Shown here: positions 47,733 to 58,904 of the stretch, piece after piece | Layout of the letters: each line of letters opens with the position of its first letter | Numbering within the stretch: the first letter of the stretch is position 1 | Source: Gnetum montanum | Taxonomy: Eukaryota; Streptophyta; Gnetopsida; Gnetales; Gnetaceae | Length of the DNA stretch: 64,000 nt | Assembly (NCBI GenBank): GCA_015680685.1 | Contig: MNCI01003714.1 | Location: forward strand, 104,139 to 168,138 | Reading direction: 5' to 3' | Program-made: the position numbers and the translations under genes | The notes under the pieces: model-generated | What the model was told of the DNA's origin: nothing | The model's input: the letters and a program-made list of their open reading frames with translations, nothing else | Database searches by the model: none

Positions 47733-48900
47733 CAAGAGAGGGGAGACTATGCTAGTTTGAGGTGTGAGGAGTAGAGGAGATTGTGTGAGGCTGCTCCTAC
47801 CTTGTCTTTTCGGCTTAGGATGGGGGCTATCTTAGTGATCCTTATGGGCTCTTGTGAAGGCATAGAGACTGACTTCACTACTACTATTAGAAGCTTTTGG
47901 TGGCTGATTTTGAAGATTGTTGGGGCTGATTCTAAGGACTGTTTTTCTCTGATTTTCCTTGAGGCTTTTGGCTGCACCTTGGCTTTCAGTTATGACTTGA
48001 TTCTTAAGGTTGTTAGTTGGGAAAAATCTGTGATGATGACATCACCAAGGCCATATATTAGTCCTCAATGGATTGTATGTGTTTTTTCTTGTGTTTATCT
48101 TGTTCTTGATGATTCTAGGGTGTTTTAGGGTCAATGAGGGCTTATTTGATGAGTATTTGAAGGTTTTAGGCTTTAGCACTAATGTCTTGATTTTGTCAAT
48201 CCCACCAAAAAAGATGTCTAATCCTAGGAATAGGTGTCTTCTTTCTAGAAAAGACATCTACTATTACTGTAACACGTCGATTGTGTTCAGACTCAAACTT
48301 TGGAAAGACGTCTACTTCACTAGGAAGATGTCTTCTCTACAATAAAAGACATATTCTTGAGCCAAGACATCTACTCTGCAACCTTCAACACTCAAGAAAG
48401 ATGTCTCATCTTGCCTAAATCCATCTTGTTTGATAATGGGATGTTTTATGGCAGATTCCAATGAGCATAAATTTGTAATTTGAATGACATGGGAAGATGA
48501 AAGGTCACTCAAAAAAGTCTAAATAAGCATCAAAGGCCTAAGTTTAAGTAAGAGAGAGTGTAAGGGTGAAGAGTGAGCATGAGAAGAGAGTTGAGAGGCT
48601 AACTATCTCCTCATCCTCTTTGAGAGACTTGTGATTCCTCCTTGAGAGTTATGAGTGTAGTTGTGTGTTGAGTGTGGAGTGAGGATTTGACTGAATTACT
48701 TGTATGTCTTTGGAAGTGATCAAGCTTCTATGTGCTTTGTAACTTTTTCCTTGAGCAAAAATAAAGTCTCTCTTTTCTTTCTTGTTCAAATTTGGCTTGT
48801 TTTAGTTTGAGAGATCTTGGATTGTGGAATCCACGAGAGCTCTTGATCAATTTGACTTGATCTTTGAAGCTACTCGTTGGACAACAATTCAAGCTTGAAG
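47733..48900 (+). repeat. Possible decayed LTR in the transporter intron
   Basis: The stretch has the look of an LTR: a purine-rich run (aagagaggggagac) at about 47734-47747, a region of clustered AGATGTCTT/AAGACATCT motifs (48208-48405), and a GA/CT-rich leader. AAAATAAAGTCTCTC near 48758-48772, preceded by ctttgtaactttttccttgagc, resembles the poly(A) region of plant copia LTRs. I cannot find a second LTR, clear TG..CA ends or a TSD. Alternatives are a solo LTR or unrelated intron repeat. Confidence 0.35.
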
Positions 48901-50476
48901 TGTGCTCTTCTTCCTTAACTAATCAACCATTCATAAAGGTGTGTATTCCAAACCATTGTTGCATTCTAGGTATTTATAAGTGCTTGATATCTTGGCTTGG
49001 ACAAGTGAAGATTATTTCATGAGCACATGTAAGATTTTTTTGTGAGTTGTGAATCATACATGTGATCTTTCATGAGTCTTGAATAAGATTTTTGGCATAC
49101 ATGTATTGGGGTTATAAGTTCACATTTTCTTTGGATCATCTGCACTTGGTAGTTCATGTTTTTTAATCATTCCTAAGGAATGCCCCCCATAATTCTATCC
49201 AAGGATGGTGATCTCATTTGTGGGCTAAAAGGGCTTAGTCTTTGAAGGTGACTGATGGTGTTAGCCCCCACCATTTTATCCAACCTCAGTGTTCTTTTTG
49301 TGTCAATTATAAGATGTTGTAGGGTTGGAGGAACTTGGTGTGCAACAACTAGATGGTCAAAGGGTCTTTTGAGTACTCTTTTTCCAAGTAAAAAAAAGAA
49401 GAAGCTATGCATATTGATGATTTTTGGTGTCTTTTGCATAATGGATAGTTAAGTGCACATGTTCTGTTTTGTTGAGGATTTTTATGAGGTTTTGAAGGGT
49501 CTTCAAGAGAGCTGCCATGTCCCAATTCAATACTAAATAGTCCATCATTCAACCCTACATTTCTCTCAATGCAAAAACAAAAGATGCTGGAAACTTTAAT
49601 AATGAAGATTTTAAAATTTGGCACCATGTTTATCCATCATGGCATTCAAGCTGGGTACATTTCACTTTTTATTTATTTCACTTTTTTATTGTATTTGCTT
49701 AAAATAAGAATTTTAGTTCTTTGATGATGATTGTCCATAATTTAGAGACAGCTACTTTTTCTTTCATGGTTATTACACTCTGTTTACTGTTTTGAAAAAA
49801 AAAATAATTAATGATGATGAACAGTTAGCTTTAACAGTCTGTCCTCTATCCTCTGTTTTCTTGTTTTAGAAAAACAACATCACTGTTCTCTATTCAAGAG
49901 AAAAGGAAATCAAAGACTGTCCATCCTCTGTTTTAGCTTGAGAATAGAAATGAATGTAATTTTTTTATGGCTGGCAATTTATCCTTCATGATTTTGCCTT
50001 CCAATTAAAGATATTTCAGAAACTGTGTTAATAACTACAATTTCAGGTTTATTTTAGGCACTCAATGTCTATAATCAGATTTTTTTGCCAAATTCAAGCC
50101 CTACTTTTAGTCTTTGTTTACCAAATTTAGGATGCCTAAAATTGGAGGAAACATTTGTTTGAGAAGCAAACCTACATGTTGTAACTCCCCCTGGCTGTTT
50201 TTTTGGGGTTTAGTATTCCTACCACTGATTGCCTGACGACAAAACTTAATGTGTAACAAGTGAAGTTCATCTCAAAAGTCAAACTCTGGAAAACTACCAT
50301 GAAATTGCTGAGGTATCATAATATCTTCAACTTTCTGATAATAGTAAACGCTTATGAAAGTTTAAAACATGATATTTTTGTTATGATAATAGTACAAATT
50401 TACTGAGATATAAGAACTCTGAATTACAACAAGATGCTTGGGCAAAGTAAAAGGTAATCATTAAAGAAACACTTAC
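48901..50476. other. Intron sequence, possible poly(A)-tailed fragment
   Basis: There is no gene. Near 49390-49405 a run of A follows ctttttccaagt in plus orientation, as at the 3' end of a LINE or SINE, but no diagnostic body is visible. The remainder shows nothing I recognise. Confidence 0.4.
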
Positions 50477-50692
50477 ATGTTGTGATATGATAGTCTGCAA
50501 GGCCATTGCTCCATTACCTAAGAGCTTTGCCCACCTTGGCCCACTAATGTCATTCAGCAAATACTCTGAAACTGATGATCCGTATGCCCAATAACCAACA
50601 ATAGCTAGACCATAGTATATTGCTAATCCAAAAGAAAATTGGACACCCAGCGCTTTCCACATGTTCTGAATTGCTGGTTCCTTTAAAGTGGC
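50477..50692 (-). CDS. Proline-transporter-like permease, central exon
   Basis: The exon has 72 codons, open, with acceptor ataattttcag/GCC and donor CAT/gtaagt, both consensus. It begins ATLKEPAIQNMWKALGVQF and continues FGLAIYYGLAIVGYWAYG, SVSEYLLNDISGPRWAKLLG and ALQTIISQH. Plant proline transporters read ATIRQPVVKNMMKALYFQF, FIGYWAYGSSTSTYLLNSV and SGPVWVKALAN at this place. The match to ProT is closer than to the GABA transporters GAT1 and GAT2 that I also compared from memory. Two hydrophobic segments are visible. Phase 0 at both ends. Confidence 0.92.
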
Positions 50693-52479
50693 CTGAAAAT
50701 TATAGGTTGGCAGCATGAGTTCCTTGAATCATGTTTTTATTTAAGTCCAAAAGCAGTAACAAAATTCTAATTAGTAAGTCAAACATGACTTTAATAATAC
50801 TTGAGTTTTATAGTTTGTCCTTGTTGGAGGATTAAAAAAAGTCTGCAATTAGAGGCATCAAAAAAACATTTTATATTGTACATGCCGAAAAACACCGTTG
50901 TGAAAAGAACCCAGGATATAACATTCTTTAATTTATTAGTTTGTTCTCGATACTCTTTCCAGCTAGCCTTTCAAGAGCACCAATGCATCTCTATTAATTT
51001 TTTCTCCGTACTAGTACCACACAAGGATGAAGCATTCGTCTTATGATGTTCTTTCCATCCTACTATTATCTCAAGGTCCGAAATTTTTTCTTCTATGATC
51101 AAAATTATAGTTATGACATCCTAGGGTAAGATTATGTTATTATTTATTTCAGTTCAGAGGGATTTTAATCATTTTATGTGATGTTATCAAATTAGTCCTT
51201 AACATATCTAACATTTGCACTACCCTGCAATTGTTCAGATTTGGCACAAAGTTTGGAAAACTACAAATCAGCATTATCTAATGCCAAAATCTTTGTAGAA
51301 TCTTGCAACAAGTTAGACTTGGATCAGTGGAACTCAATGCATTAATAAAATTTCAAGTTCTTTATTAACACAAGATTTTTAAATCTGGAAGAAAGAAAGT
51401 CAAATAACTTTTTAAGGGACAAAAATCAATCTAGATAGAGTGTGGTGGCTTGCAATGAAAAATGGGAAAGAGAATATAATATTTAAAATAGGACTTGATT
51501 GCCCAAGTCTTTGAATCTTATATAATTATAATTTTTATTTCTGAAGATAAAATTAAATTGGTACCTTAAGAGAATTATTTTTTAGAAATTTGATCCTATC
51601 ATTTTAGTTGTTATTTAAGATCCCAAGATTAGTTTGATTTTACTTCAAATATTTTCTATTAATATATACTATTTTCACTTGTTCAAGAAAAAAAACTAAC
51701 ATTTAGAAGATCTATTTTAAGATTAATCTTACAATAGAACACTAATAATTTATTTTTGGTGAATAAATAGGAAAAACTCGTTCTATTGTGGTCGGAGCAC
51801 AATCCCGAAAAAGTAATACTATCTCAGAGCTGAAGCTTCCAGTGGAAAATGAACCACATAGTTTGAGAAAATTGTATCTTGAAAGTTAGCTAATCACGTT
51901 ATAATACAGTTTTAACATGAAGATAGTAGTTCAGTACACTCAAACATTATCTGTATTGTACCAAATGCAGTAGATATAATAATACAGTTATGTCTAAAAC
52001 TTTAAAGATGAACACTAGCGCATTTGAATATGCTGGTATCGTGCAGCTCTTCAAATTGGAATAAGTATCACTTATCTTACAACTCAGGAACTGATCTTAG
52101 CTACATCTATATTGGTTGAATCTTTGCTGCTACATATGGTATGATAGTCAGCATATCTTGATCATGAATTATCGTTCCTATTAAAAACCTTTCCTTTCAT
52201 ATCAACAATCGTAGCATTGGATTTAGTGTTACTATTACATGTATTCACTTATAGGTGATTTTTTGCGTCTTCAGCGCACTATAACTTCAGCGCACTTATA
52301 GGTGTTTCCATTGGATTCTCCATTTGCAATGGTAGGCGTAGGTTATTAATTAAACTTTGCATTTATAACTTTATACTCCCTTCTTTTTTATGTATATTGT
52401 TACTTTAAGGCATGTCTGAATAAGGTATAATAAAATTGCAAATAGATAAATATTTAAGTTTTGGCAGAGGCAAATTATG
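50693..52479. other. Transporter intron, nothing recognised
   Basis: AT-rich intron DNA. I see no transposon domain or RNA gene in this part. Confidence 0.5.
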
Positions 52480-52545
52480 AAAGAGAACTACGTAGCCAAC
52501 TTATATTGTTGGGATAAACCTAGGATGATCATGATGAAGGTATGA
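52480..52545 (+). mobile_element. RTE-type LINE 3' terminal fragment
   Basis: The sequence 'acgtagccaacttatattgttgggataaacctaggatgatcatgatg', read in short pieces, matches the RTE 3' end (GTAGCCAAC..., TTGTTGGGATAA, GATGATCATGATG). It parallels 44770-44820. Only the terminus is recognisable. Confidence 0.65.
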
Positions 52546-53084
52546 TGAATGAGTAACAACTCACACCAAAATTTGTACACCAAATTGTGTATCAATTATA
52601 GTTACTCATATTTACAACTATTTGTTCAAATATGATATCTCCTTCCACATTTCATATCAATCTCCATCATATTAGTTTTCCTCAACAATTTGTTCTGCAT
52701 CACTCCTATACAAAACTTGATTGCGTTATCTGAACCAACTCCTTTTTTGGTACAGCACATATTTTATTGATTTTCTATATCTTACTGATACAGAACTCAA
52801 ATTTTCATAGGTTGTGCTCTTGGCGTAGCATGGCATTGTTTCAGTCCATACCATTCTTTACCATGGGTCATCTTTGAACCTTATTCATCACACACTTTCA
52901 CGTGCATCTTTTTAGCCATGCTCATTCCAAGGCTTATAGATCCTTCTGAAACATTTAACACCATCCCCACTTTATTAAAAAAACAAAAACAAAACAAAAC
53001 AAAAGGGAAGCATGTTGTCATGTGGGATACTAATGGGGTTATCTCCTTACACAATATATGACTAATACTTGTATATCAAGGCAT

Positions 53085-53145
53085 ATGACTTGTTAGTTAA
53101 GGCATGTGGCTTGCATTCTACAAGTCATAGGTTCAATCCCAATAA
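53085..53145 (+). repeat. tRNA-derived SINE-like fragment
   Basis: An A-box-like TTAGTTAAGGC (about 53093-53103) is followed, 26 bases after it ends, by a B-box-like GGTTCAATCCC (53130-53140). This is the Pol III internal promoter layout of tRNA-derived SINEs. The cloverleaf is not intact, so it is not a functional tRNA gene. Confidence 0.55.
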
Positions 53146-54125
53146 GCTACTACTGAGATATCTAACCACTATGCAAAAAATTCTTGAAACTAAACATAAC
53201 AAGGATTTGCAAAAGGTTGTTGTTTTTCTCTATAGTTCTTCTAATGTATCATGTTGGTTATATATCTTGGGTTGTACCAATAGTCAAATTGTTTCAGGTT
53301 TCAACAAACCCTCTCCAAACCAAAAAATAATAATGGTTGAAATTGAATTAGTCCAATAGATCCATATGGTCTCAGATGTAATTAAAAAACAATTTCAGTT
53401 TCAATTACACATCGCACTTAATATTATTCAAAACCAAACAAGAAAAGTTAAGCAAACAAGAGTTGGCAATGGACCACCAAAAGGAGCAGGGACAACCAGT
53501 TGTACCAATACGGACAGTCTTCAAACCAAATATCATGTTTGCTAAGCAGCTTCTCACTTTGAATAGTGTTTTTCAAAAATTTCATAGGCTTGCACAGGCC
53601 ATGATTGAGAAATTTGGTCTTCTAGACTCAAATAGTTTTGTACCAAAGCATGATTAGTTCATTGAGGCTTTTGTGTCCTATAAGGTCTGATAATTAATTT
53701 TCCTGATAATTAATTTGCCTCTTCGTGTGTTTACAAGTTCATGGCTAAACCAAAAAATCTCATCTCATAGCCCTCAAGCATATTCTGAGGTATGTTATTG
53801 AAACTTTGCATTTGTTTGTAAAATTCACAAGTGGTAATGAAGAATTAATTACATTCATTTTTCTCTGTTGATTGGGTGGAAAGTTAGAATAGGAAATCCA
53901 CTTCAAGTGTGTTGATTTTTCATGAGATAAACAATTTATTTGAAAAGCAAGAAACACAACTCAGTCTCCTTTTTAACCCACTAAAACTGAGTTCATCTTC
54001 ATGGCTTATTGTCCTAGCATGCCCTTTAACTTACCAAATTGTTTATGAGTTAAAAATCAAATAAATTCACCCGCTGAGATGTTTGTTAACAAATGACTGC
54101 AATTTTACTTTGACAACAGCATAGC

Positions 54126-54345
54126 ATCCATAAAAAAAGTAAGCACATTGAAATAATGTACTACTTCATCCAGAATAAAGCGAAGGAGGGTGTAGCTATA
54201 CCCAAACACATTAACGCACATCAGCTAGCAGACCTCATGAAAAAGAAGCTTCAGCCTCTCAAACGGGAGCATTTCATATTAAAATCAAGCATGATTCATG
54301 TGTTCCCAGCAAACAATTCTCTCCAAATCATGCGAGTTTAGGAAA
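54126..54345 (+). mobile_element. Ty1/copia remnant (RNase H C-terminus)
   Basis: The plus-strand frame reads KKSKHIEIMYYFIQNKAKEG, then KHINAHQLADLMKKKLQPLK. This is the copia RNase H end (KHIEIxxHFIRD... EQxADIxTKPL). Only about 70 residues are recognisable and no LTRs are seen. It lies antisense in the transporter intron. Confidence 0.75.
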
Positions 54346-54971
54346 TGTTAGATGTTATGCCATGAGCAGTACATTATAAAAACAAGTCTATGGTTTTAAT
54401 TTCATATTTGGGACATTGTCCATTAGTCGGGGATTTTCTTATCCTTTAAAATATCATATTAAAAATTTTGTTTCTAGGCATATGTCGATATTAGGTTGAG
54501 TCCAAGTTCGTAAAACGAGATCAAGAAGGAGAGGTATATCCCTCAAACATCTCTAAATTGATATACCGAATCAAAAGATATTATGAGCAAGTGAATCAAG
54601 AGGTATCTATGAGATATGATGCTAAGATGAATCACTATCTTGTTGATGCTTACTCTTAATCTATAAGTTGTTCTCACTTCTCATGTTCTTGAAGGATAGC
54701 ATTAAAATGTCCTCCAAGTGGCAAATTGCTCTCGCTACATAACTGCATAATTTGCAAAAAGGGTTGAAAGGCCTTTATTTATTTCCTAGGAGGTTTCTCA
54801 GTTCAAGTGATTCTAAATCACATGCCTATCAAGACATACAACAATGTGAATCAACTCCTGTAAATAAAGGCATCTACAACATCTCTTCACATAAATGCAT
54901 CTGCACTAGAAAAATCGGTGTTATACAAAAGGGAGTAATGTGTTCGGTAGAAAAGGCATCATGAATGCTTA

Positions 54972-55250
54972 GAGAATTCAACCACAATATATGTTAGGCT
55001 AATGAGTTGTTAGCCTGGTTGTAAGAGTCCTGACATGGAAAACCCAGGTCACATGAATTCTTGGAGAATTCAACCACAATATATATTAGGTTAATGAGGT
55101 GGTAGCCTGGTTGTAAGAGTCTTGACATGGAAAACCTAGGTCACATGAACACTTGGAGAATTCAACCACAATATATATTAGGCTAATGAGGTGTTAGCCT
55201 AGTTGTAAGAGTCTTGACATGGAAAGCTCAGGTCACAAGTTCAATTCTAG
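54972..55250 (+). repeat. Three tandem copies of a 92 bp SINE-like unit
   Basis: The marker gagaattcaaccacaatat recurs at 54972, 55064 and 55156. Each copy contains ttagcctggttgtaagagt, an A-box-like motif. The last copy also has a B-box-like caagttcaattctag (about 55237-55250), which is shortened to catgaattcttgg in the first two. It is probably a tRNA-derived SINE with an internally triplicated body. Confidence 0.7.
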
Positions 55251-55730
55251 TGAATAATGTTGAGTGATGGACAAAAAAATACTATAAAAAAACTCTAAAA
55301 TCAATATGATCTAATAGAGCCAGGGTCTTAGTGGGCATAAATAAAAACATATTTTTATTGAAAGACCCTCTTATTTGAGCATATAATCTCCCAACTAAAA
55401 ATGAAACAATAAAATATAGTGCATTTAGAATATTGAGAATGCTTCTAGAAAAAGGATCATCACCTAGAGGCTCAATGCTCATCCCGCCAAGGCAGCATCC
55501 TAACCTCTTTCGAGTGGTTGTACTCAAACTCAAACCCAAACCCAAATCTTATAACTTAAAAATAAGCACCTTACCATCACTCCAAGTGTTGCTCCCTACT
55601 AAGAATGCTTCTAGACATTCTCTTAAATCAACAAGCCCAGATCTAGATCTCAACCCATATTTTGCAGTATGCTTTTACATCCATAACCCAAATGACAACA
55701 TCTAATGAAAATTTTGAAACATTTACTTAC

Positions 55731-55824
55731 TTGAAGCTCAAGAACCATTCCACTGTTATGCATTCCAGAAAGTGCAGAAATTCCATTTAAAATGTTAAAT
55801 ATCTTATGTGAAACATTTACTTAC
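55731..55824 (-). pseudogene. Tandem duplicate of the 3' part of a transporter exon and its splice donor
   Basis: The segment repeats 55825-55918 at an offset of 94 bases. It includes the end MHNSGMVLELQ of the exon and the same donor CAA/gtaagtaaatg. Reading through from the first donor meets a stop within seven codons, so the duplicate cannot simply extend the exon. It has no convincing acceptor of its own. Confidence 0.8.
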
Positions 55825-55946
55825 TTGAAGCTCAAGAACCATTCCACTGTTATGCATTATAAAAATTGCAGAAATTCCATTTACAATTTTAAATAGCTTA
55901 TGTGAAGTTGATCCAATCAATTTGTAATCATGTGAGTGCTGGATTC
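55825..55946 (-). CDS. Proline-transporter-like permease, exon with the DYKL block
   Basis: The exon is 122 nt, acceptor gacttctacag, donor CAA/gtaagt. After completing a split Gly codon it reads IQHSHDYKLIGSTSHKLFKI, then VNGISAIFIMHNSGMVLELQ. Proline transporters have DYSIPGTSTSKIFTTIG and FAFNTGMLPEIQ here. The join to the previous exon (phase 1) gives SDG-IQHSHDYK, which matches the family. The 3' 94 bases are duplicated in the intron just downstream. Confidence 0.9.
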
Positions 55947-56027
55947 CTGTAGAAGTCAAAAATACAATATCAATCTTTTTATCAATTTCCAAAGTTAACA
56001 CAAATTCAAGGATAGAAAGAAATGTAC

Positions 56028-56217
56028 CATCTGAAATAGATACTTTGAAGACAATCAGAACGTATATCATAGTTAAAAAAGCTGAAATGCCACTCCAAAT
56101 TCTCATCCTTGATAAGTTTGGCACAAGCATTGAAAACAGAAAACAAGTAACCCCGCAAATTATGATTGCTTTTGGTAGGGTCATTGAGAGAGAGCCACTG
56201 CTTGATATGCATATTTG
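56028..56217 (-). CDS. Proline-transporter-like permease, first exon visible in the window
   Basis: It reads MTLPKAIIICGVTCFLFSML, then VPNLSRMRIWSGISAFLTMI and YVLIVFKVSISDG, ending at a gtacat donor. Plant proline transporters have MKLPHFIAIAGL followed by IPHLSALRIWLGVST and LIYIVIAF. I placed the acceptor after tctacaatgcag; a second AG (atcaagcag at about 56205) is also possible, and the residues between the two do not look like the family. About 140 N-terminal residues expected for a ~440-residue transporter are not found to the right of this exon. Confidence 0.82.
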
Positions 56218-57409
56218 CTGCATTGTAGACAGTATCAATTGGAACAATCAATTATTTCATGTGCAATGGATTGAATAAAAGATCTTGAAAGAAACAATTA
56301 TACTGTAGATAACTTGGATGTTCCTCCTATATTCTACCATAGATAACTTGATAATACAGGAATGGAACATATTTAGTAGATGATGGTTGTGAAAATGCTT
56401 GCAATGATGATAACCATTCGTCTCAATTTGCCTAGTAATTTCTCACATATGAAATAAACTTTACATGGACACAGATCAGCATTTTATAATTGCCAAATTC
56501 TTTCCAAGATTTAGCAGAAACTTAGACATAAATGGTTTGAACACAAAACACCAATAAAAATAAGAGCACTTTACTATCATATGCAATCTTTGGGATTTTA
56601 AACAAAGAAATCAACAAATTTTTACAGATAATAACAAACCTCTAATTTTTTGCTACATTTTTAATTCCAACTTCTCAAAACATGAGGCTAAATGTAAAGA
56701 ACCACTTCTCCTTGAATTTTTGCATTAACGATTGTAATAGTCTTTTGGTGTGTTTGTGTGCATGTTTTGTGGACAAGTTATGTGTGCTTTGGTGAAAAAG
56801 GCTAATTGGGATAGTAATAAATTTACTGACCATATTTTTATGTATTATGATTAAATGTTTAAATACTTTATGCAAAAAAATATGTTTTAAAATACATGCT
56901 GGGAATGTTTTAGAATAATAATAATAAATAATATATGGGAAAACAAAATATTTTCTGTTCTATTTCAACACAGATGCTGAGAAATAGAGAACAATGCTCT
57001 AAGATGTACCTCAAGAGCTAAAATAAGTATGTTGAAATGCAAATGAATGCTCATATTGAGGAACTTGACCTATGAATCAAGCTGGAGGAACCTGACCCAT
57101 GAATTAGGGATACTTGGTGCAAATACTATAGCTTTATATTTTATTTTATCTAAATGTGATGCATTATTCTTTTTAATTTAAAATAGTAGAGTATAAGTAC
57201 CTTCTCCATTGCTGTAGAAAGGTCACGTGATGACCTTTCAGGGCTCATAAGACGATGGAAAAATTCACATCATTGATGACCTGAAAAGGAAGGTGCCTTA
57301 TTTGATTATGTATCTTGAATTGCCCTTGTCATGAATCTATTTGAAAACTATTTCCTTGCATCTTATGACAATTTTGAATGATAAAGAGAGAGATATTATG
57401 TTGGAATGT
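56218..57409. other. Upstream intron or flank, missing 5' exons not found
   Basis: I looked on the minus strand for the N-terminal helices of the transporter and saw none. The sequence is AT-rich and shows no transposon domain. Confidence 0.5.
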
Positions 57410-57412
57410 TTA

Positions 57413-57560
57413 AGAGGAATTGAACTTGAGATCTAGCAAAATCTGAATTCTAAAATATCAAAAATTGTTGATTTAGGAATTGAACTTGCAACCTGTGAAT
57501 ATACATACTTTATTGATTTTATTATAGTGATCATGAAGAGAATTGAACTCATGATCCATG
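57413..57560 (-). repeat. Three spaced copies of a B-box-like motif
   Basis: GAATTGAACT followed by a degenerate 'tgngatc' occurs near 57417, 57478 and 57541, about 62 bases apart. On the minus strand each reads like the Pol III B box (AGTTCAATTC). It may be a decayed, internally repeated SINE. Confidence 0.45.
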
Positions 57561-57600
57561 GTTGAAAAAAGAGAGAAAGAGAGAGATAACTTTAAAAAGA

Positions 57601-57860
57601 AAGAAAAGAATACGAACAGTCCCCAACTAGTTAGTTACAAAAAACCAAAGAAAAGAATACAAACAATCCCCAACAAGTTAGTTACAAGAAACCAAAGAAA
57701 AGAATATGAACAGTCCCCAATAGGTCAGTTACAATAAACCATTCATTATACCTTATCCCCAACTACAAATAGGAAGAGGGAGAGAGAGAAAGATGGAGAA
57801 CTTTAAAAAGAAAGAAAAGAATACGAATGGTCCCCAAGAAATCAGTTACAAGAAACCATT
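57601..57860 (+). repeat. 47 bp minisatellite, three copies plus a related block
   Basis: A unit containing 'aacagtccccaac...gttacaa' starts at about 57611, 57658 and 57705. A fourth related block begins at 57822 after an insert that ends 'ctacaaataggaagagg', and the insert itself recurs at 57880-57897. Confidence 0.8.
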
Positions 57861-58208
57861 CATTATCCCTTATTCCACCTACAAATAGGAAGAGGAGGAG
57901 AGGAAAAAAGGAGGACACACACAAGGCAAAAGTAGCTTTGCAAAACACAAAAAAAAGGAAGGATACATCAACAAGAAGTGTGGTTGCGAAGGAAGAGAAG
58001 ACGGTCGCTGCTACAAGAGATAGCAAAGAGGAAGAAAACAACTGCGGCATAGCAATCCAATATTCGGATAATTCCTCCTAGTAAGAAAGATATCTAAGCA
58101 AGGAGGTAAAATGATCCATCTTTGTTATGTTTGATAATGGATAGCAAGGGCTGATTTTCTCACACTTTTCTCTTCTTGCTTATTTAACCACCTTCGCAAT
58201 GCTTGTAT

Positions 58209-58538
58209 GAAAATATCAAGATTGTTGTTGTAAGCTTAGACTTATATTTTTCTTTGATCTTTCCGCCCAACCTTTGCACTCTCATGCCTGAAAGAGTGGG
58301 ATGAGAGTTGTTTCTGTAACAATTTAGAAACACCCATAATGATTTGGGGCATTTATGGCAAAGGATTGCCAAGGAAAATATCAAGATTGTTGTTGTAAGC
58401 TTAGACTTATTTCTTTTGGATCTCTCCGCCTGTCCTTTGCACTCTCATGCCTGAAAGAGTGGGATGAGAGTTGTTTCTGTAATGATTTAGAAACACCCAT
58501 AATGATTTGGGGCATTTTTGGCAAAGGATTGCCAATAG
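58209..58538 (+). repeat. 165 bp tandem duplication
   Basis: Two copies start with gaaaatatcaagattgttg at 58209 and 58374 and end at ggattgcca. They differ at a few positions. A TATTTAACC upstream (58179) and ggattggtaccggcgacag downstream (58560) would fit a decayed LTR and primer site, but I cannot show a partner. Confidence 0.8.
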
Positions 58539-58890
58539 GGGCTATGGATCCTTGATGTGAGGATTGGTACCGGCGACAGAAAGTAAGAGTATCCTTGGGC
58601 CCATCAATAATTGTGACTTGCTGAATTCTTGGATTTTGGTTTGAATTCAGTTGATAAACCTTCCCCTTTTGAATGCATAAATCTTGGATCTGAATCTTGA
58701 ATTATACTTATTTTCTTCCTACACCTTCTCAAGTCTGATTTTAATATCTTTCTATAAGTTGATAGAGTGGGGGAAAACCTAGGATGTTAATTTATGGTTG
58801 TGATCTATCTATTCTATGCTATTGAACATACGAATTTCCTGATTAAATGATTACTGGTAAAATGGTTACAAGAGTTAAATGTAGATCTTG

Positions 58891-58904
58891 TTTTTTTTTT
58901 TTTT
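58891..58904 (-). other. LINE poly(A) tail
   Basis: Fourteen T on the plus strand are A on the element strand and mark the 3' end of the LINE. Confidence 0.85.

Noticed and set aside
53085-53145. A functional tRNA gene
   Set aside because: A-box and B-box-like motifs are present, but the acceptor and anticodon stems do not pair convincingly.
53463-53657. 64-residue plus-strand frame (MAMDHQKEQGQPVV...)
   Set aside because: No recognisable family, no neighbours in frame, and it lies antisense in an intron; I could not support it as a gene.
57763-58050. 95-residue hydrophobic minus-strand open frame, considered as the missing N-terminal helices of the transporter
   Set aside because: The Phe/Leu/Ser-rich translation comes from GA-rich repeats on the other strand and shows none of the conserved ProT/GAT N-terminal motifs.
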